Under the pieces are notes generated by a model. The model ran no database searches, was not told where the DNA came from, and was given only the letters and a program-made list of their open reading frames with translations. A DNA stretch of 64,000 nt from CAVVUC01 sp963751395 (lineage in GTDB: Bacteria > Verrucomicrobiota > Verrucomicrobiia > Chthoniobacterales > Chthoniobacteraceae). Numbering within the stretch: position 1 is the first letter of the stretch; every line of letters begins with the position of its first letter. The position numbers and the translations under genes were made by a program. The DNA is taken from contig CAVVUC010000003.1 in NCBI GenBank assembly GCA_963751395.1, positions 124,001 to 188,000 of the forward strand. The letters are read 5' to 3'. This document shows positions 20,861 through 29,213 of the stretch, one piece after another.

Positions 20861-20905
20861 GGAGTGATTTGTGTTGGTGTTGACGAGGAACAGTTGTGAC
20901 GCCGG

Positions 20906-21118
20906 CTAGAGCGGCGTCTCTTTTTCCGCCTGGCTGAGCACCTCGTCGATTGCGGCGGTAAATTCTGCGACTCCCGTGCTGGGCACGATGATCGCGTTGC
21001 GTCGTCCATTCACTTCCTCGGTGATCCGGAGGAAGCGCCCGCGCGGGTTTTCACGGAACTCGATCGTAATAAACTTCCGTTCGACCTGCATGCTTTTGGT
21101 CGCGATGATCGTGTCCAT
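20906..21118 (-). CDS. Bacterial Pur-alpha-like nucleic-acid-binding protein (DUF3276)
   Basis: The 70-residue product contains KSMQVERKFITIEF followed by NPRGRFLRITEE and AIIVPSTGVAEF, the single PUR repeat found in Bacteroidetes, spirochaetes and Verrucomicrobia, where it forms dimers that bind single-stranded DNA/RNA (known of the family). I chose MDTIIATKS as start for family length; an in-frame ATG at 21175 would add 19 residues. It lies between ppdK and modB on the same strand. Confidence 0.75.
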   Translation of the reverse strand: MDTIIATKSMQVERKFITIEFRENPRGRFLRITEEVNGRRNAIIVPSTGVAEFTAAIDEVLSQAEKETPL

Positions 21119-21230
21119 ATTTTGCCCGGGATAGATTGCGGTTTCGTTCAAGAAAAGAGCCGGTGACAGTGGCATAGTTTCTCGCCCGGTGTAAACACGA
21201 ATTTCGAGCGGCGGATGGAATTGGGTGTAA

Positions 21231-22118
21231 TTAAAAGCAGGTCCGTTTCGCAAGCGGCGTGACGGTGGTTCCGGAAGGCGTTCCACTTTCAATCGCACCC
21301 CTTTTCGTGAGTGAACGGATCAAAAACAGGAATCCAAACGAGAGGACGAGCAGAATGATCGCGACGACGACCGCGCGATCCGGGCCCGTTTCCGCGCCGG
21401 AGAAAATGGCGAGCGGCAGCGTCTGGGTACGACCCGGGAAGTTGCCGGCGAAGATCAGCGTCGCGCCGAACTCCCCAAGCGCGCGCGCCCACGCCATTGC
21501 CGCTCCGGCGAGAAAGCCGCGCGAGGCCAGCGGCATCACGATATGGCGAAACACCTGAAACCCGTTCGCGCCGTCGAGTCGTGCCGCTTCCCCGAGTTGC
21601 GGATCGATCGACGCGAGAGTGGCGGCGGCTGTTCTGACGAAGTAGGGAAACGAAACAAAAATCTGCGCGAGCACGACCGCCAGTGCGGTGGATGGAATTT
21701 GGACGCCGAATTTTTCAAACCACGCGCCAGGGAATCCCGCACGGTTAAAAACCACCAGCAGTCCGACGCCGGCGACGGCTGGCGGCATGACAAGCACGCA
21801 GTCGAGGATGGCGCTCAACACTTTTCTTCCTCCAAAATGTTTGCGGGCGAGCAGACAGGCGAGAGGCGTGCCGAAGACGACGATCAACAGCGCGCTGACT
21901 GCGCTTGTGGAGAGGCTCAAGCGAAGTGCGCTCAAGGTGAGATCATCGCGCAGATGCTGCAACAGCAAGCCTGGCGAGGCGTGGGATGCCAGACCGATCA
22001 ATGGCAGCAACACGAGCACAAGCAACGGCAGCCCAAGGGTGAGCAGCGCTGGCGATGGCAAAAGAAAAGTCCTGTTTCGCACGGCGCGCAGAGTGCCATT
22101 CGCGCCACGGGAAATCAA
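21231..22118 (-). CDS. modB: Molybdate ABC transporter permease
   Basis: The inner-membrane permease has about five to six transmembrane segments, the EAARLDGANGFQVF ABC-interaction loop and the diagnostic RALGEFGATLIFAGNFPGRTQTLPLAIF stretch of ModB. No ATG fits: the TTG at 22118, overlapping the stop of the HAD gene, or a GTG at 22082 are the candidates, giving about 284-295 residues. modA and modC are absent from the window, so this is an orphan permease gene or its partners lie elsewhere. Confidence 0.85.
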   Translation of the reverse strand: MISRGANGTLRAVRNRTFLLPSPALLTLGLPLLVLVLLPLIGLASHASPGLLLQHLRDDLTLSALRLSLSTSAVSALLIVVFGTPLACLLARKHFGGRKVLSAILDCVLVMPPAVAGVGLLVVFNRAGFPGAWFEKFGVQIPSTALAVVLAQIFVSFPYFVRTAAATLASIDPQLGEAARLDGANGFQVFRHIVMPLASRGFLAGAAMAWARALGEFGATLIFAGNFPGRTQTLPLAIFSGAETGPDRAVVVAIILLVLSFGFLFLIRSLTKRGAIESGTPSGTTVTPLAKRTCF

Positions 22119-22705
22119 TGACGCTTCATCGGCGGGACGAGCACCCATTGCATTCCCGCCGCCGTCGCACTTTCGATTCCGGTCTGCGTGTCTTCGAATA
22201 CGAGACATTTCTCCGGCGGCACGCCCAAGCGGCGCGCGGCTTCGAGAAAGGGATCCGGCGCGGGCTTGCCGTTCACGTAATCCTCCGCCCCGACGATCAC
22301 GTCGAATTTCTTCGTGATGCCGAGCGCATCGAGCGTCTTCGTCACGATGGATTTGCGTCCGCCCGAGGCCACGGCCATCGGCTTCAGACCGTGGCACTCG
22401 TTCACGATCGCGACGACCGGCTCCAGCGGAAGAATCTCCGGGATCATGCGCAGATAGAGCTGCTCCTTTTCGTACGCGGTCTCGACGGGGTCCATCGACA
22501 GACCGTGACGCTCGTTCAGGATCTCGATGATTTTCTCCGTGGGGACGCCTCCGAGTTCGTAGAAAAGGGCTTCAGGAAATTCGGCGTTGTGCTCTCGAAG
22601 CGCCATGCGCCATGCGCGATAATGCAGCGGCATCGTGTCAGCAAGCGTGCCGTCGCAATCAAAAATGTAGGCGTCGAATTCTCCGGCTGGCAGTGAAATA
22701 ACCAT
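22115..22705 (-). CDS. HAD hydrolase, beta-phosphoglucomutase-like
   Basis: The 196-residue product has motif I FDCDGTLADTMPLHYRAW with the nucleophile and acid/base Asp residues, motif II around MAVASGG, motif III Lys in NGKPAPDPF and motif IV VFEDTQTGIESA. The helical cap inserted after motif I fits the beta-phosphoglucomutase/phosphatase YqaB group, acting on a sugar phosphate. It is followed directly by modB through an overlapping stop/start. Confidence 0.88.
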   Translation of the reverse strand: MVISLPAGEFDAYIFDCDGTLADTMPLHYRAWRMALREHNAEFPEALFYELGGVPTEKIIEILNERHGLSMDPVETAYEKEQLYLRMIPEILPLEPVVAIVNECHGLKPMAVASGGRKSIVTKTLDALGITKKFDVIVGAEDYVNGKPAPDPFLEAARRLGVPPEKCLVFEDTQTGIESATAAGMQWVLVPPMKRH

Positions 22706-22848
22706 GGGAGCAGCTAACGCGAAAACCTCGCGAGTTCCAATCGGATAAATTGCCGGACCTGGAGCCGGGATTGCATGCGGTGGAAACGGGTATTCCGAAC
22801 AAACCTCATAAAAACCATAAACCGGTGCACAGAACCTGCTAAAGACGT

Positions 22849-23262
22849 ATGTCGATGATTGCAGACAGTATCTCCAACAGCATCGAAAACGGCTCCAGCA
22901 CAGCGTCGAAGCCCGAAGTCGTCGATGATCCCCGCTGCTATTCCGTCACGATTTTTACGAATCGCTGGAAAGAGATCCGCGACTTTTATGTCGAGATCCT
23001 TGAGGCGAGAGTTTTGAGCGAGCGGCCTGATCGCTATTGCGAAATGGAAATGGGCGGCATCCCGATTTGTCTGCGCAAATCCGAGCTGGGCGAGATGGTG
23101 AGCTACTTCCATCTTTACCTGTCGCTGAGAAACCGGGAGCCGGTTCTGAATGAACTGCGCAAGCGCGGCATCATCGTCACCAACGTCGGTCCCTACACAA
23201 ATTTCCGCGATCCGGAGGGCCGCGTGATCAAGCTGTCCGAGGCCAGGACGATGGTGGCGTAA
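22849..23262 (+). CDS. VOC (glyoxalase/bleomycin-resistance fold) protein
   Basis: The 137-residue product has one beta-alpha-beta-beta-beta repeat pattern: YSVTIFTNRWKEIRDFYVEIL, then CEMEMGGIPICLR, then YTNFRDPEGRVIKL, where the final DPEG turn is typical of VOC enzymes. Metal ligands cannot be assigned with certainty, since the first position lacks the usual His. It stands alone on the plus strand between minus-strand HAD genes. Substrate unknown. Confidence 0.75.
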   Translation: MSMIADSISNSIENGSSTASKPEVVDDPRCYSVTIFTNRWKEIRDFYVEILEARVLSERPDRYCEMEMGGIPICLRKSELGEMVSYFHLYLSLRNREPVLNELRKRGIIVTNVGPYTNFRDPEGRVIKLSEARTMVA

Positions 23263-23276
23263 AGCTCGGAAGAACT

Positions 23277-23993
23277 TCAGAGCCCGAGTGCTGCAAGCAC
23301 GGCGGGCACATCAGACAAATCGTCGAGCAAAATGTCCGGCTTGTGGGCGGCCAGGGCGTCGCGGTTGTAGCTGCCGGTCGTGATCGCGACCGACTTCGCT
23401 CCGATCGCCCGTGCGCAGGTGATGTCGTGCGGCGTGTCGCCGAGCACGAAAATTCGATCCGCTGGAAATTCGACGCCGTGTTTCTCCAGCGCTCGCGCCT
23501 GGGCGAATCGACCGAGCTGATTGCGGTCGTGGTGATCGTCGGCATAAGCGCCGAATTCGAAATAATGCCAGACGCCGTAGTGGGTCAGTTTCAGTTTCGC
23601 GCCACCGGAAAGATTGCCTGTGAGAAGCGCCATCGCGACTTGCGGTCTGGCCTTTAGCGCTTCGAGCAGGTCCACGATGCCGGGGAGCAGCCGACCGGTC
23701 GTTCCCGGCAGTTCGAGCGCAAGGTAATGCAGATAGCCGTCGTAAAATGCTCTCAGGTTTTCCGCAGTTGCTTCGATGCCGTGGTTTTCAAAAATGCGGA
23801 GCGCAATTCCGGAATCGGTTTTACCGGCGATCTCAACGGTGGCAAGATCGTCGTCGCACCCGAAACGATCTTTGAGCGCGAGCTTCAGAGCTCTTTCGCC
23901 GGCTCCGCCCGATGTGAGGAGCGTGCCGTCGATGTCGAAAAGGAGGAGGGTGGTTTTCAAACGATCCGGGAAGGCCGCGAAGGCGCTCCTCAA
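23277..23993 (-). CDS. HAD hydrolase, phosphoglycolate phosphatase-like
   Basis: The 238-residue product has motif I LLFDIDGTLLTSGGAGERA, motif II ALLTGNLSGGA and motif IV VLGDTPHDITCARAIGA, with a C1-type helical cap. The start is a TTG whose last bases overlap the infC stop (TTGA), with a GAGGAG ribosome site inside the acidic tail of infC, so translation depends on infC. Possible roles include detoxifying 2-phosphoglycolate; specificity is not proven. Confidence 0.85.
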   Translation of the reverse strand: MRSAFAAFPDRLKTTLLLFDIDGTLLTSGGAGERALKLALKDRFGCDDDLATVEIAGKTDSGIALRIFENHGIEATAENLRAFYDGYLHYLALELPGTTGRLLPGIVDLLEALKARPQVAMALLTGNLSGGAKLKLTHYGVWHYFEFGAYADDHHDRNQLGRFAQARALEKHGVEFPADRIFVLGDTPHDITCARAIGAKSVAITTGSYNRDALAAHKPDILLDDLSDVPAVLAALGL

Positions 23994-24592
23994 CTCTCCT
24001 CGTCCTCGTCGGTCTCTTGATCGTTTTCGATGTCCTCCATCTCGTGCTCTTCGAGAGGAGCAAAACGGCGTTTGCGCTTGTTTTGGGGAAGCGGGGAGAG
24101 CGTCATGTTGATGCTCTTGCCCATGTGTTTGGGCTCCATTTCCACCTGCGCCATCGAGTTGAGATCTTCTTTGACGCGCTGCATCAACTCGTCACCGAGT
24201 TCTTTATGCGCCTGCTCGCGGCCGCGAAACTGGAGCTGCACCTTGACCTTGTTGCCTTTGTCGAGGAACTCCTCCGCGCGCCGGACCTTGGTGTGGTAGT
24301 CGTGCTCGTCGATGTTTACGCGGAATTTGATCTCCTTGAGCTTGCTCGACGTGTGCTTGCGCTCCTTGTCCTGCTTCGCCATGGCGTATCGGAACTTGCC
24401 GAAATCGACGATGCGGCAGACAGGCGGGTCCGCGTTTGGCGCAACCTCCACGAGGTCCAGCCCGATGCCCTGTGCTTTCCTGAGCGCATCGGACAGCTTC
24501 ATGACGCCGAGTTGCTCGTTTGTTGACCCCATGATCACGCGCACTTCCCGCGCGCGGATGCGGCCATTGACTCGAATTTGCTGTGGTTGGAT
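23990..24592 (-). CDS. infC: Translation initiation factor IF-3
   Basis: IF-3 keeps the 30S subunit free and checks the start codon. The N-domain begins RVNGRIRAREVRVI and contains LDLVEVAPNADPPVCRI, then DFGKFRYAMAKQ and the linker; the C-domain follows KEIKFRVNIDEHDYHTK. An acidic tail of about 30 residues ends the protein. The probable start is an ATC codon at 24592, 9 bases after GGAG; the first conventional in-frame candidate is TTG at 24628. A rare AUU/AUC start is the known autoregulatory feature of infC. An IS element sits about 210 bases upstream. Confidence 0.92.
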   Translation of the reverse strand: MQPQQIRVNGRIRAREVRVIMGSTNEQLGVMKLSDALRKAQGIGLDLVEVAPNADPPVCRIVDFGKFRYAMAKQDKERKHTSSKLKEIKFRVNIDEHDYHTKVRRAEEFLDKGNKVKVQLQFRGREQAHKELGDELMQRVKEDLNSMAQVEMEPKHMGKSINMTLSPLPQNKRKRRFAPLEEHEMEDIENDQETDEDEES

Positions 24593-24787
24593 AGGCTTTA
24601 ACTCCGTTGAGCGCGTTTCGCGGAGCAACTACCGCGCTCTATTTTTCTTCATCGCAAATCGATCTGCGTCCGAACCGTGGCCGCTGATCGCTCCTTAATC
24701 GCCGTGCCTGCGATGTGACACGTCAATCAAGTGTTCCCTTTACCGACACTTGCTGTTCCTTTTAAGCGACCTCCACATTCGGAGCAA

Positions 24788-24803
24788 GGCGAATTTTGGC
24801 CAA
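24788..24803. repeat. 16-bp target-site duplication, left copy
   Basis: GGCGAATTTTGGCCAA directly abuts the TGT end of the IS element and is repeated exactly at 26250-26265 on the other side. Confidence 0.85.
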
Positions 24804-24856
24804 TGTCGGCGACGGTTCAAAAGTGGAATTCTCGCCGGTTCAAAAGTGGACTATTT

Positions 24857-26107
24857 TCACAAGCTGAAAGCACCTAATACACAGGGCCATACATCTTTTG
24901 GCGGATGCTCGAGGACCCAAAATTTCCGGTTCGGGTGATGTATGATGGCGACCGATTGGCGTGCGGTGGTTGCGATTTCATAATTTTGGCCTTCAAAGTC
25001 GATGGTCTGGTCATTGTTGACCCGGCGCATTGCGCGGAGGGAAAGGTGGAGATCCAGCAGGCTGGAAGGAGGTGGTGGGCGAAGATGACCCCTGTTTTGC
25101 GGCAGGGCATTTTCCCAGACATCCTGAGGGATCCTGCCGGTGCTGCGTTGGCGAGTGCGGTTCTGGCGGCTGATTTCCATTTGGAGGACTTCATCGGCAT
25201 GCTCCCAAGTCTGAACTCTGGCGTGAGCCAGGAGAGTGACGATGCGTTTCTGGAAAGTGCCAAATCGGCGTTCGATCTTGCCTTTGGCCTGGGGAGTCGG
25301 AGCGACAAGGTGAGCTACGCCAAGGCCAAGCAGGGCGCGTTGGAACTCGCTTCTCGGATCGCTATGGTCGTTGGCAGAGCTCGGGCCAAAGAGACTCAAT
25401 GCGTCAGTGTAAACAGCGTCTGGCAACCCGTGGATTTCGAAAGCGGCGCGGAGGTGGCAGAAGTGATTCCATGTTGTGTCGGCAGAGACGAAACGTCCGG
25501 CAACATTGAAGCCGGAATGGTCATCGACGGTGAGCAGAAGGATTTGTTTGGCGGCGGCGGGCCACCATTGGTGGATGGAACTGTCGTGCTGATAAAGCTC
25601 TCCGATGTGTGCGCGGCGGAAGCGGCGGCAGGCGCGCTGTTTTCGCGCGACGGCAGGGACGAGGTGGGAGAAGTGCGTTTTGACATGAACTTCAACGCTG
25701 GATCTCGCCCGCTTGAAGTTGCAGAGGCGGAGAAGTTCGTCAGCCACGAGTTGGTAGTTGGGCGGGTTCTGCAAGGGCAGGAAGTCTTGAAGGAATGCCC
25801 TGACTTTTTCGGGCCAAACGCGGCCATGTCCGCCGCCGCTGGCTTTGGGTTGGCAGGTCCTTCTGCTGCTCAGGTAGTCGCTCCGCAGCTCATAGAGGCG
25901 GGATTTGCCGATGCCTAAATGTCTGGCGGCCGCAGATGCGTCGAGGTTCCCGTCATTGAAATCGGCAAGGATGCGGAGCACAAAACGCGGCGGCAGGCGG
26001 TGGATGATCTGTTTCTTTTCAAGGCAGGAAGATGGTGTGTAATGCGCAGAGAGCGCGATCAAAGAAAGCTGACATGCTTCCGCCTCGGGAGGGGAGGGCC
26101 GCCGCAT
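24857..26107 (-). CDS. IS481/IS1202-like DDE transposase
   Basis: The 416-residue product has a helix-turn-helix (LDASAAARHLGIGKSRLYELR, about 52-72) then an rve-type catalytic core: first Asp in LYQHDSSIHQWW, second Asp in AVYTDALSLFG and Glu in KGKIERRFGTF. It ends with a basic beta-rich C-domain. It differs from the second copy by one residue, Asn for Asp in the DFNDG(N/D)LD segment. The ATG lies inside the arm of a strong hairpin; initiation may occur further in, near LEKKQ, from a non-ATG codon. Confidence 0.9.
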   Translation of the reverse strand: MRRPSPPEAEACQLSLIALSAHYTPSSCLEKKQIIHRLPPRFVLRILADFNDGNLDASAAARHLGIGKSRLYELRSDYLSSRRTCQPKASGGGHGRVWPEKVRAFLQDFLPLQNPPNYQLVADELLRLCNFKRARSSVEVHVKTHFSHLVPAVARKQRACRRFRRAHIGELYQHDSSIHQWWPAAAKQILLLTVDDHSGFNVAGRFVSADTTWNHFCHLRAAFEIHGLPDAVYTDALSLFGPSSANDHSDPRSEFQRALLGLGVAHLVAPTPQAKGKIERRFGTFQKRIVTLLAHARVQTWEHADEVLQMEISRQNRTRQRSTGRIPQDVWENALPQNRGHLRPPPPSSLLDLHLSLRAMRRVNNDQTIDFEGQNYEIATTARQSVAIIHHPNRKFWVLEHPPKDVWPCVLGAFSL

Positions 26108-26170
26108 AAATGCAGGCTCTCCGTCGGCCTCCGCTCCGCTCCGGCCTCCTCCGAGCCTGCATTTATGCGG
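26102..26170 (-). promoter_or_regulatory. 18-bp inverted repeat covering the transposase start
   Basis: Bases 26102-26119 and 26153-26170 are exact complements around a 33-base GC-rich loop. In the transposase transcript the ATG (26107-26105) falls in the 3' arm, so a read-through transcript would hide it. The loop holds a GGAGGAGG ribosome-like sequence. Confidence 0.6.
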
Positions 26171-26249
26171 GAGTCAACTTGAATATGCACCCCAAAGTGA
26201 GAATTCCACTTTTGAACCGTCTCAGTCCACTTTTGAACAGGCCCCGACA

Positions 26250-26265
26250 GGCGAATTTTGGCCAA
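26250..26265. repeat. 16-bp target-site duplication, right copy
   Basis: Exact repeat of 24788-24803 next to the ACA end of the IS element. Confidence 0.85.
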
Positions 26266-26796
26266 AGAGCCAATCAGGACGATAACATGTTACTTGCCGC
26301 AACTCTCCTTAGCGTGTCGAACGCTGTAGAAAACGGCTCCTGCTTTTTTGCTCGTTCTCGAACTTCCCGGTTTTGGAACGCCGCTCTTTCTTGAAACTCC
26401 GTTTCCGCTCTGGCAGGTGGCAATCCTTTGGAACCTCATTCCCGACCGCGGCTCATCATCGTCTTCGCCGCTCCGGTCTTGCCGGGAATATCGCGCGAAG
26501 CTGGCATTTGCCGGCAACGCCAAACCGATGTTTTTTGCGCCATGAGCATGGTGACCATCGAAGTCGAACTCGATCACGGAAAGGTGACGGAGTTGGCAAC
26601 GTGCCCGGCGAGGCATTGCTGCATGGATGTCGCGCTGGCAGTCGTTTCCCGCACGAGTTGTTCACCCTGAATTCGCGGATCGTTGCGCGAGAATCTGGCG
26701 GCGACGATTTGCAGACAAAGCAATTTGGTTGTCCCCCGCGATTTCGGTTACCGTCGCCTCGTGCAAGACAAAACAGCGCAGGCCCGCCAGCTCACG
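26266..26796. other. Intergenic region with no secure gene
   Basis: This is the stretch that was continuous with the infC upstream region before the IS inserted. A short reading frame beginning MSMVTIEVELDHGKV near 26542 is the only hint of coding and stops after about 43 residues. The sirtuin gene may start at GTG 26761 in place of ATG 26797. Confidence 0.4.
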
Positions 26797-27489
26797 ATGC
26801 AATCCAAACGTCCCGTCTTTTTCACCGGTGCGGGTATGAGCGCCGATTCCGGCATCCCGACATTCCGGGACGCGATGACAGGATGGTGGGCGCGATACGA
26901 TCCGAGTGAGCTGGCAACCGCCGCCGCGTTCCGCCGCAATCCGGAACTGGTCTGGCGTTTCTACGAATACCGGCGCGAAATCGTGCGCAAGTGTTCGCCG
27001 AACGCGGGTCACAAAAAAATGGCGGGATTCGAGGAGGGCAGGACTGTGGCTGTCGTGACGCAGAACGTGGACGGTTATCATCAACTCGCCGGCAGCCGCA
27101 ACGTGATCTGCCTGCACGGAAACATCATGGAGAACCGCTGCCACAACGGGTGCGAGGGTGTGTTCGCGGCCGTCGAGCCTGAGAGCGGGGAGGTGCCGCC
27201 GGTTTGCCCGACTTGCAGAGAGCGATCGATGCGTCCCAATGTCGTCTGGTTTGGCGAGGCCCTCGACGAGCGGCTGCTGCAACAGGCCGCAGACGCGGTC
27301 CATGCGTGCGATCTCATGGTGGTGGTGGGCACAAGCGGCGTGGTTTATCCGGCTGCCGGGCTTGCGGACCTCGCGCTGCGTCTCAAGAAGCCTTTTGTGG
27401 AAATCAATCCGGAGCCGACCGCCTATTCGCAACGGGCGACAGTCCATCTGTCGGGCAGAGCTTCCGAGATGCTGACCGCCATTCTCTGA
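26797..27489 (+). CDS. cobB: NAD-dependent protein deacylase (sirtuin)
   Basis: The 230-residue Sir2 enzyme has GAGMSADSGIPTFRD (NAD-binding loop) at about 10-25, TQNVDGYHQLAG, and LHGNI with the catalytic His. The zinc cysteines are in RCHNGC and VCPTC. Then come PNVVWFGEAL and VVGTSGVVYPAA. It removes acyl groups from protein lysines using NAD. The usual Tyr/Arg of the desuccinylase subgroup is not evident, as the loop reads AMTGWW. It is a single gene on the plus strand. Confidence 0.93.
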   Translation: MQSKRPVFFTGAGMSADSGIPTFRDAMTGWWARYDPSELATAAAFRRNPELVWRFYEYRREIVRKCSPNAGHKKMAGFEEGRTVAVVTQNVDGYHQLAGSRNVICLHGNIMENRCHNGCEGVFAAVEPESGEVPPVCPTCRERSMRPNVVWFGEALDERLLQQAADAVHACDLMVVVGTSGVVYPAAGLADLALRLKKPFVEINPEPTAYSQRATVHLSGRASEMLTAIL

Positions 27490-27649
27490 ACCTTCGGGAA
27501 CTGCAAGTAGAGTCATCGTGCTGATCGGCGGCGCGTCGGAGACAGGGGTGAACAGGTGGAGGCTTGCATTTAGCCGCTGAAGTTTCGCCATCTGCCGACA
27601 TGGAAACCTCGCTCACTCCGCAAAATGTGACGCTGCAAAAAGAGCGGAC

Positions 27650-28162
27650 CTATTTCGTCAGTCTTCTCATTTTCTCGTGCGTGGTCTGGCTGCCATGCAC
27701 GGTGACGATTTTTCCGCTCATCGGCCTCCTGCCTGGCGGCTTGCTGAACGCCTTTGCCACACGCTTCGCCGCGAACTCCGGATCGGCTGCGAGATTCTTC
27801 TTTTGCAGGGGATCGCTGCTGACGTCGTAAAGTTCCTCCGTCTCCGGGTTTGGTTTGAGCCGCCGGATGTAGGTGCATTGCCCGGTGCGCACGCCGTGAC
27901 GCCGCTCGTATTGGCCGGCGAAAATCGAGACCCGACTCAAAGCCCAGATGGAGGTCGTGGCAAAGCAGTTACGGAACGTCACACCTTGTTCGGCGAGGCG
28001 ATCAATGTTGGGAGTCTGGATGATCGAGTCCCCCATGCAACCGGGCGTGTTCCAGCGCAAATCGTCCGCGAGAATAAAGATGAGATTGGGCCGCGACCCC
28101 GCCCATGCCCCCGCGCAAGCTGCGATGCAGAGCAGAAAAATGCAAAGCCGCAGCAGGCTCAA
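27650..28162 (-). pseudogene. Sulfatase remnant with internal deletion and lost active-site Cys
   Basis: A signal peptide is followed by the sulfatase N-terminus RPNLIFILADDLRWNTPGC and NIDRLAEQGVTF. The formylglycine motif normally read C-x-P-S-R is W-A-L-S-R here, so the residue converted to formylglycine is gone. The sequence then jumps, near 27890, to a C-terminal piece ETEELYDVSSDPLQKKNLA. Some 250-300 residues of the normal enzyme are missing. The TTG start overlaps the stop of the SGNH hydrolase, so the pair was once an operon. Confidence 0.8.
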
Positions 28163-29187
28163 GGCTTGCCACCAACATTGCCGACAGGGTTTGAGATGAA
28201 GCGAGCCTTGCCGGTAACAGGATCGATTTCGATCGGCTCGCCCGGTTTTATGCCCGGACGCTTGTGGCCGGTGGCGGTCAGCCATGCGTCGCGCCATCGC
28301 TGCGTATCCTTCTGAGTGCGGCTCAGAATATCTTCGCCGTTGGGAAAACTCGCCATCATCTCATTGATGCCCGGCATCGAAGCGGCATCGCTGGCGCCCA
28401 GATGCAGAAGGATCTGTTGCGCCATCAGCCAATGGCCGGGTTCACCCGGATGCACGCCATCGCGACTCAAAGCAAACGTCGGATCTTTCGCACGCCGGGC
28501 CGCCAGATAAGTCTTCATCGGGAAATGCAAATCCACCACCTCCCAACCGTTCGCGCGCTGGGCGATGAGCCATTCGGAATAGCGATCAAGCACTTCGGCA
28601 TAGCCTTTGTGACCGCCTCTGGCCTCGTCAAAAATCGGTGGCGTGACGTGGATAATCTTTGCGCCGGATTTTTCGACCTGCGCGTGCAGCCATCTCATGC
28701 CGTCCCGAAACGCTTTGAAGCGCGCCTCGTCAAACGGCTGAAAGATTCCGTCGTTCATGCCGTAGCACGCGAAGACAAGGCCGGGCCTGGTTTTATCAAG
28801 CACGCGGCCCAGGCGTTCGTGCAGATCGGGGCGGGGGAATTTTCCACCAGCGTGTCCCGGCTCGGAAAGCCCGGAAACAGTCTCGCTGGGAAGACCGACG
28901 TTGATGAATTCAATTTCGCGAGCCGGAAAACGGGCACGATGGTAAGCGGCAACGTCCTCAACGTATTGCCCGGAGTAAGTAATGCTGTCGCCGAGAAACA
29001 CGACGCGCTTCACACGGTCGGGAAACAAGCCTGATTTCTTCGCTTCCTGAGAGCCGGGCTTGGCCTCTCTGCGGGCTGCGCCATTGGGCGGTTCAGTGGC
29101 GCGAGTCTGAACCGGGCTGGCGGCTATCAGAAGAGCAAGCAAAGTAATGTTAGCTGACACACAGAAATGAGCGCTTGGTTTGTTCAT
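28159..29187 (-). CDS. Secreted SGNH/GDSL-family hydrolase
   Basis: The 342-residue product has an N-terminal signal peptide (to about residue 28), then block I FLGDSITYSGQY with the nucleophilic Ser, block III YGMNDGIF, and block V DGVHPGEPGH with the catalytic Asp-His. This is an esterase fold that in planctomycete and verrucomicrobial genomes often removes acetyl groups from polysaccharides. It sits between a LamG remnant and a sulfatase remnant, suggesting a decayed polysaccharide-use locus in which this gene is still intact. Confidence 0.88.
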   Translation of the reverse strand: MNKPSAHFCVSANITLLALLIAASPVQTRATEPPNGAARREAKPGSQEAKKSGLFPDRVKRVVFLGDSITYSGQYVEDVAAYHRARFPAREIEFINVGLPSETVSGLSEPGHAGGKFPRPDLHERLGRVLDKTRPGLVFACYGMNDGIFQPFDEARFKAFRDGMRWLHAQVEKSGAKIIHVTPPIFDEARGGHKGYAEVLDRYSEWLIAQRANGWEVVDLHFPMKTYLAARRAKDPTFALSRDGVHPGEPGHWLMAQQILLHLGASDAASMPGINEMMASFPNGEDILSRTQKDTQRWRDAWLTATGHKRPGIKPGEPIEIDPVTGKARFISNPVGNVGGKP

Positions 29188-29213
29188 GTTCTCAGAATTG
29201 GTTTCATGCAGGA

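Larger units (their letters stand above)
24804..26249 (-). mobile_element. Complete IS481/IS1202-like insertion sequence, copy 1
   Basis: The element is 1446 bp with ends TGT...ACA and imperfect terminal inverted repeats (TGTCGGCGACGGTTC versus TGTCGGGGCCTGTTC). Each end has two copies of GGTTCAAAAGTGGA (or the same with one change): 24814-24827, 24837-24850, 26205-26218 and 26226-26239, probably transposase-binding sites. A 16-bp direct repeat flanks it. The second copy, at 49685-51130, has the same length and lies in opposite orientation. Confidence 0.9.

Noticed and set aside
24905..25918. A 337-codon frame antisense to the IS transposase, also at 50016-51029
   Set aside because: The transposase on the other strand has full DDE motifs; the antisense frame is a codon-bias shadow duplicated with the IS.
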